DNA from: Apus apus
Lineage: Eukaryota > Chordata > Aves > Apodiformes > Apodidae
Direction: 5' to 3'
Length of the DNA: 64,000 nucleotides
Assembly (NCBI RefSeq): GCF_020740795.1
Contig: NC_067285.1
Coordinates: 39,034,511-39,098,510 of the forward strand
Numbering within the stretch: the stretch's first letter is position 1; every line of letters begins with the position of its first letter. Shown here piece by piece: positions 9,637 to 22,300 of this stretch. Both the position numbers and the translations under genes were made by a program. Below the pieces are notes generated by a model. The model was given only the letters and a program-made list of their open reading frames with translations, made no database searches and had not been told where the DNA came from.

Positions 9637-10376
9637 TGAGAGCTCTGAAGAAGGTCCCTGGGGTGTCTGCTGAGCAAGCGACCTGTAGGCAGCGTTCAAC
9701 ACTCACCTGCACAGCCCTGGGAGCTTTGCTGGATGTGTCAGTGTGAATGAAATGGTATCAGGAGAATTTAAACCTGCAGTTTCCTCAGAGATATTAGCTC
9801 ATCTTTGGTTTCCTAACACTAGTTAGACAAGGGGCAGGGCCATGCTACGAATTGTTTATAGTCAGGTATTAAGTGCTCCGCTAATGTGCAAAATGTTTTT
9901 TGGGCCCAGAGTTCAGTCTCTCTTTTGGGTTCAAACAAACAGGATTTCTAATCTTCTTCCTGCAAACCAAGCCCTTCTAGTTTTTGTTTTTCTTTCTCCT
10001 AAAAGGTTGGCTCATTTTGCCATGTTCTGGAAAAAAAGCATTATCTTGAAATATGTTAATAAGCAAGGTCTGAATCTCATTTGTCTGTCTCTAAGTGCAG
10101 CTTCCTACTGAAAAGAAAAAGCTTGCCAGTTTTGTTTTTTTTTTTTAAATAATATTAAATTAAAAACCTGGAAAGGGAATAATACTTTGGTTCCAGCCCT
10201 AGTGCCAAATGATACCAATATGCACCAAAAATGTGCAAAATCTCTTATCAAACACATAAGAAAAGGAGCTTGGAGAAGCAGCTTAAGGTTGGCCATACTT
10301 CACTCCTCTATAATTCGATTTACAACTGTACAGGTCCATGACAACAGGTCCTTGCCCTCTGAGGGACAAGGTGCCA

Positions 10377-13300
10377 CTACCTCCTGTTAGGCAAGTGCAC
10401 CCCGTTGACAAGAGGCAGGAGCGGAGGATGGAGTTCGAGTTGTGTTAACAGTGAGAAGTGGTCGGAAGGGATGTGAGGGTGTGGACACCCAGTGATGTTG
10501 TTGTCAACCAGCCACTGAGGGTCCAAAGGCCCCAGGACACCAAGCACGTTCATGTGAGTGTTGGAATAGAAAATGTAGTCAATCACACCCTAGGGAGAAA
10601 GAGAAACACAACAGTGAGAACGGACCTCGCTTCCGGCCACCGCAGAGTGTTCGGCCAGCGGAGAAACCGGCGGTGAAGCCCTCACAGGAGCAAAAAGACA
10701 GCCAGCCAACACTCAGAGCATTAAGACAGCGTCCTGGGGAGACCAGGCCAACATCAGCCACTTCGGAAAAATCGCTGCTTACTTTGAAATCAAAAGTGTA
10801 ATTGGTGTAAGGCATCAAGTTGTTTTCGTAGGCGCTCTTGAGCCGGAAGCCGTGCGTGATCCTTCCTTCCGAAGCCCCGTTCTTGCCGTTGCCGCTGAAG
10901 TTCATCAGACACTCGTTGTAACGCAGCTCCTTGAAGTCCTTGTGGTTGTCAGCCACAATGCCATTGCTTAAGTATTCCACCACACCTGTGTGCAAAGGAA
11001 AGGATTCAGGATGTTGCCTGAGAAGAGAGGAATGTCGGCAGTGAAAAACCACCGCGGCAACCCTGGGAGATCAGGAAAGAGCTTTCCACCTGAGGGGACA
11101 CCTCCTGCTGGCCTGTCCATGTCTGAGCCAGGTACACCCTTCTGGCACACAACTGGGGCTCTCCAGCCATTCTGACACTGCTTCTGGAGGATGACAGCAG
11201 ACCCAGAGTGCTGGTACTGGAGGAGCCAGGTGAGGGGGTGCCAGAGAGGCAGCTTTCTTCTGGCACCTGATCTTTCCATTTCGAACATTGGGATTACTAA
11301 AGTCAACGTGTCTCCTTAGAGACATCTTCCACCAGAAACTCACACCTTTCCTACTTATTACTGCTGCTCAAGGCATGGATATTTATTTAATGATCTAACG
11401 AAGATCCCTTAGTTCTTTTCTACAGCTTTGTAGGTGCAACCTACAACCTTCATAGCCTGTCTGCTCTGGAGACAGGCTGAGGGAGTGGGAGCTGTTCAGC
11501 ATGGAGAAGAGAAAGATCCAGGGAGACCTTAGAGCACCTTCCAGTGCCTGAAGGGGCTCCAGGAAAGCTGGGGAGGGGCTTTTCACCAGAGAGGGCAGTG
11601 ACAGGACAAGGGGTGATGGTTTTAAACTGAAAGAGGGGAGATTTAGGTGAGACATCAGGAAGAAATTCTTCACCATGAGGGTAGGAAGGTGCTGGAACAG
11701 GTTGCCCAGGGAGGTTGTGGCCAGGTTGGATGAGGCTTGTGCAGCCTGGTCTAGTAGGAGGTGTCCCTGCTCATAGCAGGGAGGTTGGAACCTGATGATC
11801 TCTAAGGTCCCTTCCAGCCTTAACCACTCTATGATGCTATGAACCAGCTTTTCTGCAGCATGCAACTGATCACAAGGAGTCTGCTCAACTGGAGGATGTG
11901 CATTCTCTTCAGCCAGCTTTCCAAAGGCAGCTGTTACTAAAGAGGTTTCTTCCACACCTACCCAGGGAAGTGCAATCACCCTTGAAGGAGAAGAGGATTC
12001 AAACATTCTAAAAAGGTAAGATAAAAATTAAGCCACAACTAGTCTTACCTGAATCAGGCAATGAGTTGAGATCTGCACACAGCACCAGAGGGATAGAGTT
12101 AGGATCTGCTGTTGGGCTCCCGGGCCTGCTGGAGGCTTTCTCAAGGATATTCTTCAGTTCCGAGACAAACATCATGGTCTGAATGAGTTTCACATCTGAG
12201 TATTCAGGGTCCCAGTGCATGTGGGCATTGGCCACAATAAGCAGCTGCTTGTCCACATGAAGCGATTTCATACCTTGATAAAAAGACACTTTAATCAGTG
12301 AGAGGCTGATTGTGTCACCCCCCTGTTCACGTTCAGGGTCTAGCTGTGAAGGACTCCAGGTCAGATGGTGTCACCCCCCTGTTCACATTCAGGGTCTAGC
12401 TGTGAAGGACTCCAGGTCAGATGGTGTCACCCCCCTGTTCACATTCAGGGTCTAGCTGTGAAGGAGTCCAGGTCAGATGCACTTTGCTGGGAAAAAAGGC
12501 ATGACCTGAACTCCTCCTCGATCAGCAATGTTTCCATTAATATTAGGTGACTGAATCTCTTCAATATAGGAAAGTAAAAGCCACCAGCATAACCTGATCC
12601 TGTTACAGCTGCATTCCTTCTCTACTGCTCAATGTGGTCACCACTCGACCTGAACCACTTTTCAATACTGAAGGCCCAAGGGAGTTTCCTGACTCTCAGC
12701 TGCTACCGTACAGCAAATTGTTCCCTTGGGAAAACAACTCCAACCTGCTTAAATGAATGCAGTATGAACCTAGCTGCTGCCAAACACTGTAGCCTGTTTT
12801 TACTGTTTATTTGAGAAACTACTCTGGAAGATGGGGCAGAAAGCCACAGGCAGCTCCTCCCAGCCCTGCAGTTGAGACTTTCTTCTCCTTTGAAGGGCTG
12901 GAAACAAATCTGGACAGGCAGACAGAGCAGGGTGGCAGTTTTAAGTATGTTGAAGCTGCCTGCTGCATCTGACCAAACTTAATGAAAATGTGAGTCAATC
13001 AAGTGGCATGGAAAGACACTTGATAATCTCATTCTTCCCCATCAGTACATTAGCACTGTCATCTGATCACTGGGGCAGGATGGAAGGATTCCATCAAGGG
13101 GGAAAAAAAAAAAGAGTTGGAAACAGAAGTTGAACATTGCTGACAACTACCGGTAAGAGCATTTGCACGTAAACACTCTGACCTTGGAAAAGCTTAATTC
13201 TTCAAGAAGAATCTAACAGAATAAATAATCAGGGACAAAAGCTTGAAAGCAGAAAGCTGAGTGCTGGGCAACTGGCAGAGCAGGAGATCACGTCACCTGT

Positions 13301-16300
13301 GTCCTGTCCCAGCTAGCATTTCTCAGGTTAGCCCATGGAAAAGCACTGGCTCATCTCCAAGTACTTGGTTACCACCACCAGTGGCACTAATATTCTCCAG
13401 AGCATAACTCATCCCTTGAGGTGGAACTGAATCATCAAAGAGAGATCCAGGGTCACACTCACTTGCTCCGAAGAGTTCCTTGTGCACCTCTAACACCACA
13501 GCAACTCCGATGTTGTCCTTGGTCATCACGCGGTTCAACATGGCTTCTGAGCCTTCAGAGTTGGCCATGGCCACCTGGTTGAACTCCACTGTGTGCTTCT
13601 GCACCAGTGTGAACCTGAGCAAACACAGAGAACTGGCTGTGAGCAGGAGGGATCTGCACCTGTGGGAACAGCTGTGGGTTCTCTCTGCCCTCCAGCCTGC
13701 CCCATCCAAGGAGAGAGCCTGCAGGACAGGGTGAGGCACGTTGCTTTTGTCCTCTCTCTTTTTAAAAGTAAAAACAGTTCTAAAAAGTATTCCCCCCAGT
13801 GAGGACAGAGCTGTTGGTCTGGCAAGGGAGATACTCTCAGGGGCTCAAAGATATATCTCAAAGATACCCTGGAGCTTAAAAAGTGGTTACTTGTTTCAGT
13901 GTAGCACTCTGAGAAGACTATTGAGAGCAACACTCAAGAGGTTATCATACTTCCTCAGGAGTTCTAGGCAAAAAATTAAGATGAGATGGTAGTTAAAGGC
14001 TTGCCTGTTACTTTGGGCAAATGCATTTTAAAAAAGCAGCTTCTTTCAAACCACTGGCTACCACCATTAGTTTTATGAAATTGGTTCTTCAGTCCTTTCC
14101 AGCCTTAGGATGCCTGAAAGCTCTTTGCTTCAGGACAAACCTGGTCTAGTGGGAGGTGTCCCTGCCCATGCAGGGGGTTGGAACTAGATGATCTTGAAGG
14201 TCCCTTCCAAATCAAACCAGTCAGTGACTCTTATTGAAAAGGATTTTTTTTGTTTTGTCCTCTTTTTTTTTCTGATTTTTAACTGAAGCAGAATAACCAG
14301 TTCTGTCTATATCCCTGATACTATCAAGGCTTCAAGGTTTGAAAAACATCAGTTGTTTGTTTTCACAGACCTCCTCTATTCAAAATCAGTGGAGTTGTTT
14401 TTTATACATGATCTGAAAGGTGTTGATTTTGTTCCTGGCAGCAATGAAAACTCTGAGTGGGAGCTAAAGCTCTGCAAAATGTCCATTCTACTTCCTGAAA
14501 ACTGTTTTGAGGGATACTCAGTGTGGTAAAAACTGTTTCAAGGGCTACTCAGTGTGGTACCACCCATGAGCAGTTTACACAGATGAGAAGTGTAAGAAGC
14601 ACCTCTCCTCTCTTCCCAAGAGTTTGATGCTTTCAGTCTAGTCTTTTGAATCAGGTATTCACAATGTAAGCTTTATATGCCTAAAAGCAGAGAGTATTGG
14701 GATCATTTGGCAGTAATAGCTCTTTTAAGCCCTGAAGATTTAATACCCAAAGCAGAGCTTACAGATCTTGAAAGGTAAATCTTAACAGGGGTGAAACTTG
14801 GGTCAAGCAAGGGAAAAGTTTGTGGAGGGCGAGGTATTTGTTAGATCTGCCCAAAAATGTGCACATGAAGCACCTAAGTTTTTTTTCCTACTTGCTCTCC
14901 TGCAACTTCCATGGTTTTGAAGAGACTTATTTGTGCCCAGGGTGAAAGGAACCAAAGGACTGTCACAAACCGAGCAGCAAAAGGGAAGGGAGGATCATTC
15001 TTTGTAGTGAACTTTAACTTTTGCCTTATAGCTCAGTACTTTGGTTACCCGAGAGAGGAAAGCTGACAGGCCTAAATCAAGCTGGTTTTAACCTATTTTT
15101 AAAAAAGCTGCTTCTTACTTTTCAGTTTTGAAGAATATTGCACAGCCATCCACGTGCTTTTTCTCCTGCTCAGACATGATTTTGGCACGTGACTTTGGAG
15201 AAAAGAATCCATCGTATCCTCTTTCTTTCAAGGCTGGCAGAAAAAGGGTGAAGTATTGCTCTGTTTCCACTTCCTGGAATGGAACACACAGACCTTGGGC
15301 TGACAAAGTCAAGTACACCCTTTCCTGTGGCTGTACAGCCCCTTGGTCCTGCCTTGGCTTGCAGTCAGCAGCTCTCACCCCAGTGAAAAGCTTCTGTTGG
15401 CACTACTCTGTCACTTCCTAGATTTAATGGACTGCTGGAAACAGATTTGTATTCCTGGATATCCTGGAATTCCCCCAAAAGGGAAAGTGACAGGCCTACT
15501 TGGAACAGCAATAGGTTACACCTGATATTTTTGACCTCTGAACGTGGGTGCCCTCCTGGGTTAAAACTTGTGAGAGGTTGAGAGGGTATCCAGCAGCAAC
15601 CAGCGGTTCATCTGGAGAGCTCTTTCCCACAAGGCTGTTCTGTAAGACTCAGTTTTCTTTCTAGTAACATTTGGTATCCAAGAGGGTTCCAGAGGTTGAT
15701 GACTCAAGGTTTTCAGAGCAAAGTAACTACTCTCTTTTTGTGCCAGATTTTTGCCTACCAGAACTTGGTTAGAAACTGAAAAGTCAGTTTGAAACCAGAT
15801 GCATCCAACTGTTCGAAGCACCGGCGATGATTTTACACCAACACAGCACAGGGTACAGGTACCAATGACCATATTTACTTTCGACCAGGAGAGTCCCCTT
15901 GTTTGCCAGTCAGAGTACTTTGGGGATCTTAACTTCTATACCAAGCAGGAACAGACAAGGGACAGTGGCATTTGCAGCTACAGCATTCCACGTTCTCCTG
16001 CAGTAAAGCCTGTACACCCAGCAGGCAGTAGGATGCTCATCTGAAGAGGAAAAGACCCAGATCTTCCAGTAGAAATTACCTACTAACTTAGCTAATTTTA
16101 GCTCACTCACTTGGTCCCATTTCATAAAGTACAAGCCAAGGCTTAGACAAGGAGCTGTACACACAGCTTCTACTGGGAAGCTCCAGAATTTGGTAGCAAG
16201 CAGGCAAACAGTGTTTTCAAGGGAGCGTTTCATTCTAAAGGTGGAAGTTGAAAAATACATTTCTTTTCCAGTTACCTGCAGACTAATGATATCTGCATCA

Positions 16301-19300
16301 CAGCTGACAATTTCTTCCATGATTCCCTTTTTTCTGTACTCCCAGTTGAGTGCCCAAGATGGGCAGTAGCCATAGAGCTGCCGGGTGGCGTATTTATCAC
16401 ACAACACATTGTAACACATAACTGTGAATGAGGCTGGAAGGAAGGAGAGAAAGGGAAAGGTTATCAACCTCTGGAGATGACAAACTAACCTTATTCAAGC
16501 CAAAATACCACATCTCCCACGGTTTATGCTGGAAGTTCTACTGAACACAAGTCAGTGGGCTTACTCCATGAGCAGGAGTGAGAAAGTACCTGCTCAGCAA
16601 GCAGTTACCATGTAAGACTAAACTCCTTCTGGAAGAAAATCAGCATTGCTACCAAAACAAGCCTTGAGGCAGCAACTTCAGGCTTAAGTGATGTGTACAT
16701 TGTAAAGCAAAAGCAAAACCAAGCTGCTAAAGGAGCTGCTGCCTCGTCAGGGCACCACAGCATCAGAGAGAAGCACTTCAGAACGCTGCTCTTTCAGGCA
16801 GTCTGATTGCAAAACATCTGTAGAGTTTCCCTAGCATCTGCAGAACACTGCTAAGCTGTATTAAGTCATATCAGTGTCTAAGGGGGAGGGGGACATCTGG
16901 GCGAGGGCAGGGAAGAGGAGGAGCAATGAAGGCATAAATGAGCAACACCCAATGCATCGTTTACATTTTGTAAAGAAAGAGAGAAGTCAGCATGCAGCTC
17001 ATCTGACCCCCCGACGTGAAACGTGCCTCCTTCACACACCAGCTCCTCAGCTCAGTTAGATCACAGAACCACAGACTGGTTTGGGTTGGAAGAGACCTTT
17101 AAGATCACCGAGATACAACCCCTCCTGCATGGGCAGGGACACCTCCCACCAGCCCAGGTTGCTCCAAGCCCCATCCAACCTGCCCTTCAACACTGCCAGG
17201 GATGGGGCAGCCACAGCTTCCCTGGGCAGCCTGTTCCAGCATCTCACCACCCTCACAGGAAAGAACTTTTTCCTCATGTCCAACCTGGATCTCCCCTCTT
17301 TAAGCTTCAGATTTTCCAGCAATTTTAAAAGATTGGTAAATGCAACATCCCAGCACTGGGAAAACCCTGCCCATATTTGCAGGGAAAGATGTGAGGTTTT
17401 ACTCTGAGGTTACCCCACAGGTGTGGGTTTTATTTCTACACCCCATCAAAGAAAATTTCAGTTGTCTCAATTTTAGAGTAACAACTAATTGGCTTGTTCT
17501 AGTTTTTCCCATAAATTACTCCACAGCTCACCTGCCTAACTCTGTGCTTTCGAATGACTTCTGAATCATTCTTCTTCTCAGGAAGTTTGGTTTAAAAAAA
17601 ATAAACCCAAGGTCTGTAAAACTCCATGAAGATACTGATTTGCAAGGGAATTTGAAACAGAAATGCAGATTTTAAAGCTGTGGCTTGCAGGACTTTTGGG
17701 CATTTCCTGTTTCAGGAAAATTTTTTTCAATTGGTTTCAGAATCACAGAATCACTAAGGTTGGAAAAGACCTTCAAGATCAGCAAGTCCAACCATTAACC
17801 CTACTCTCCCAAGTCCAGCAATGAGCCATGTCCCCAGGTGCCACATCTAGATGACTTTTAAACACACCCAGGGAGGGTGACTCAACCACCTCCCTGGGCA
17901 GCTTATTCCAAGTTCTGAAAACCCTTTATATCTTGATATCTTTAATATCTTGATATCTTTAATATAAAACCAGGGACAGATGATCTTAACTGCAACGTGA
18001 GCCTGCCTAACACACAGCAGAGGTAAGTTTGAAGACCTGCCAACTTGACACTTCTAAAAAGTGTAGAGGAATCATACAAGAGGACTGCCACGTTGTTCTT
18101 GCTGGCTTTTAATCTGGTCTTCTGCAAGAACAATAGTAGCATTTTTATGCTTTTAGACAAGCTCTGGGCTGGTTTTTGAAGGCTGTAACCCGGGATGTGC
18201 AGGGGAAGAGCCTCTTGCACTTCACCAAAAGCAACCATAGAGGGCATTGAACTGACCTCAACACCAGGCCCTCCACGGGTTTACTTCTCCAACCCTCACC
18301 TTGCTCAGCCTGTACGTGGAGGTGACATTTGCGTATAATTATTTTGCAGTTCTTATTATTGCTGATAAACTATTATTTTTTTTTTTAAAGATCTTTTTCT
18401 TGGGTATCAGTGGCTGGAACAGTTACAAAAAAGCCTGACGTGGAAACAAAATGACTGGCATTCCATTCAAATGACAAAAAATGGTATTTCCAGCACAGCC
18501 AGATGTTAACTGGTTTAGTACAAATGAACACAAATTGCTGTTTTCAGTCGGATCCAAGCCAGACAGAAGAGTTCTCTGAAAATAAAGCTGAAAAAAAGGT
18601 TTTCAGGCTATCACTTGTGAACACAGGGAAAAGAACCACAGGTTTACCTGAGGGCAGAATTTGGTCTCGTTCTTTTAAAGTAATCCATGGCCTTGGAGGC
18701 AGCTGCTCTGGATGAACTAAAAAAAACAACAAACCAAAACAGCGATTAATTCAGGGTTTATATTTGTAAGTTGCAATTTCTAAGTCAAAATGATAACTGA
18801 ACAACAATGTTCCATACTGTGCTTTGCAATACCATCTCCCCAAGTTTTTTAACCCTCCAGGGGAAGTAAAAATAATTTAATAATGATTTAATTCACCACT
18901 ATTCTTGTTTCTTGCTTTCAAATCTAGAAGCACCACTGAAATATCCCTGCTCCTTGAATATACTGCTGAAGATGAGAGGTAAATCCCACTGTGGGTCAGA
19001 CATCCATCATTCCTGCAGTGTTTTAACTTAGCAGAGGTCAAGTGGCAAATGTGAAATTTACAGAACCATGAAGTAGGATTTAATTCAGGTACTGGATGTT
19101 CTTAATCACTTGGTATTTCTAGATCAAAATTTGTCATCCTGCTTGCATTTGGGTTATCATTTCTAGAGAAAAGGATTAAAGTGGCTTCAGGAAGGAAAAC
19201 TCTGCACTTTGTTGGTAACTGAAGAGTTTCAAATAGAACAGTGGGAACAAGTGGCTGTAACACAGCAACATGGGACAGGTTAGACAAGACTTGTCAACCT

Positions 19301-22300
19301 CTTCCACTGCCTGTGAGTGGGTGTTTGTGTGTACAACTGGAACCACTTGACAACAAACACCCCAAAGATGAAAATCCTCTCCCTTCAGCAGTTCAGACTC
19401 TTGTTGTACCAGTAAATACTGCCACCAATGCATGCTTTTAAACCCCTGCTGTCAATCAGATGTGTCGGGCTGTCACCTGCTAGATTGTCAAGCATGTAGT
19501 TCAGTAGCTTCCGAGTTCCATCTGGATCCTGGTAGAGGCTGAGAATATCTTGTGATAAAGGATTGCCTGCCAACAGCATGAAACAACACCCAAGTGATTA
19601 GCTGCCTGACTTTCTCCAGGCTTTCCAACCACAGAAAATCTTGCATAATGAGGACAAATTGATTCAGGAGATATTTAGGTGGCTGATCTTGGAACTGCAT
19701 GATACCACAGGAAGGGATGCTGCAGAAGCAACCAGCACACAGAGACCTCCTTCCCTCAAGTCCCCTCAGTCAACAACACAGCAGGTTAAAGGGTTTATTT
19801 ACCTACCTACAGGTTTGAAATAGGCTCACAAGGAAGCTGAATAGCATTAAAAAAGGAAAGCATTGTTTTCCCAACTGGCTGGTCATTTTTGCAACAAGCT
19901 TAATATCTCAAATGAACTGTAAGAAAACATTGAGGTAACATCCCCCCCCTCCCCAGTAATTCAAGAGCACTTACAGAGTCACAGAATTGCTAGGGTTGGA
20001 AGGGACCTCTAGGGATCATCTAGTCCCACTCCCTGCTAAAGCAGGATGGCCCAGAGCACATCCCACAGGGCTGCAGCCAGGAGGTTTGGAATGGCTCCAG
20101 GGAAGGGGACTCCACACCCTCCCTGGGCAGCCTGTCCCAGGGCTCTGTCACCCTCACTGTAAAGAAGTTTTCCCCCATATTTCAATGAACTTCCCACGTT
20201 CCAGCTTGTGCCCAGTGCCCCTCATCCTGTCCCTGGGCACTGCTGAGCAGAGTCTGGCTCCATCCTCCTGCAACCACCCTGAGATACTTCCAGGCATTGA
20301 TAAGGTCTCCCCTCAGCCTTCCCCTCTCCAGGCTGAACAGTCCCAGCTCCATCAGCCTTTCCTCATCAGGGAAATGCTCCAACCCCCCCAGTCATTTGTT
20401 GCCCTCCCCTGGACCCCCTCCAGCACTCCCAGGAATATTTAACTGTACTCACCTTTCAAACCTAGGGTTTGTAGCTGGAAGAGCCGTCCAAGTTCATAAG
20501 GCAAAACCCGTAACAGATTGTTATTTAAAAGCAATTCCCTGCAGCAAATGCAAAAAAAAAAAAAAACCCACAAAAAAACCACAAAACAAACAAACAAAAA
20601 CAAACAAAAAAACAACAAACAAAAACAAACAACAAGCAACAAACCACTTTTGATGAGTATCACTTCAGAAGAAAACCCTTAAAGGGCATACAGCATTCAT
20701 TTTCAAAGATGACACTTTTCACCCTGAATTTTTTTGTATTATGGAAAGAGATGCAAAGCTTCCCATTTCAGAGCACGACCAAAACACTTTCATAAGGCAA
20801 GAAAAAGCCACAAAACCCCCAGAACTCAAAATTAAACCAGGGAGGGTTTAAACACCAAGTCTTAAAGAATGTTTCAGAGCAGAATACTACACAGCTCACA
20901 GACATGTTTCTGTAAGAGATCAAAAAAGTAGGGTAATGAACCCAAAAGTAATAATTAGACTGAAGCTTTCCACTGATTTTGAAGTTTTCAGAATGATTTG
21001 AAATACAAGGATGGAAAGCCAACTAAATTTTTAGTCCCAATCCCTGATTTTTGAAAAGTTCACCAGAATCGTTTCTCTCACCTGAGAGATACCATGTTTC
21101 CTAGTTCTGCTGGTAAACTTCTGAGTTTGTTGGATGACAGATCCAAGTAAACCAGATTATGAAGCTTGGCAATATCAGGTGGAATGCGACTGAGATTATT
21201 GTCATTGAGGTGCAGAGCAGTCAGGTGTGTCAGCGACCAAAGCGATGAACTCAAGCTCCGCACTCGACCTAAAAAAGAAAAGCAAAGAACCACCTCCTCA
21301 GTCAGGTCTGCTCTCTCAAGCCATCAGGTACAAACTGGAACACCTTTGTCAGGACATGGACAGTGGAGTTGGAGTGCACCATCAGCAGGTTTGCTGATCA
21401 CACCAAGCTGGAGGGAAGGGAGGCCATCCAGAGAGAGGGATCTGGACAGGCTTGAGAGATGGGCCCATGCCAACCTCAGGGTCAGGGCAATGCCAGCCAC
21501 AAATACAGGCTGGGGGGAGAATGGACTGAGAGCAGCCTTGAGGAGAAGGACTTGGGGGTGCTGGTCAATGAGAAGCTCAACATGAGCTGGCACTGTGTGC
21601 TGGAGGCCAGGAAAGCTGGGGAGGGACTTTTGACAAGGGCTTGTAATGAGAAGACAAAGGGGAATGGATTAAAACTGGAAGAGGGAGATTTAGGTGAGAC
21701 ATTAAGAGGAAATTCTTTAGTGTGAGGGTGGTGAGGCCCAGGTTGCCTAGGGAAGCTGTGGAAGCCCCCTCCCTGACAGTGTTGAAGGGCAGGTTGGATG
21801 GGGCTTGGAGCAACCTGGGCTGGTGGGAGGTGTCCCTGCCCATGCAGGGGGGTTCGAACTGGATGATCTTGAAGGTCCTTTTGACTTTAACAGTTGTATG
21901 ATTCTAGGAAACTGTGAGGGATGTCAGAACATGGGATTTCCAGTGTGAAACTCTACCACTTCACTGCAACACTTGCAACAGCTTGCAGAAGATACCTTTG
22001 TGTATCTTTTCTAGGAGTAGACTTTAACCCTCCCAGTTAAAAGAGACAGGTACAGCTCTAGGGAAGCAGATGTGCTGCCCAAAAACTTCCCTCTGATCTG
22101 AGTGAGTGTCTTCAAGCCACTGGGCTGCTGAGAGCCAGCCAAGCTCCAAGGCAACCTAGGGAGGCAGCTACTCCTCCCTGCCCAACTCAGGAAAACTGCT
22201 CCCACCACAGGATCCTTGATCTGCAAGTGACTCTGGGGCACCAACTCCTCCACTGAACCAAAACTGCAGAGTGACTCACCCGAGATCTCCAATTCAGCCC

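Larger units (their letters stand above)
4624..10376 (-). other. CNOT6L: CNOT6L 3' untranslated region (left end uncertain)
   Basis: Everything left of the CNOT6L stop codon (10,377) up to a polyadenylation site is 3' UTR. Mammalian CNOT6L mRNAs have a 3' UTR of several kilobases, so a long one is expected. Minus-strand AATAAA hexamers lie at 8841-8846, 8572-8577, 7895-7900, 7341-7346 and 4624-4629; which are used cannot be told from sequence. The 7.1-9.1 kb part is AT-rich with many A/T runs, as in regulated 3' UTRs. There are no coding exons and no CR1 copies in this stretch, in contrast to the introns, which fits selection on an exon but does not prove it. Confidence 0.55.

Noticed and set aside
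13323-13462. Reading frame continuing past the CNOT6L exon into [11 protein letters not shown] and beyond
   Set aside because: This is read-through of the intron after the donor at 13,462; the human protein continues with the exon at 12,273.
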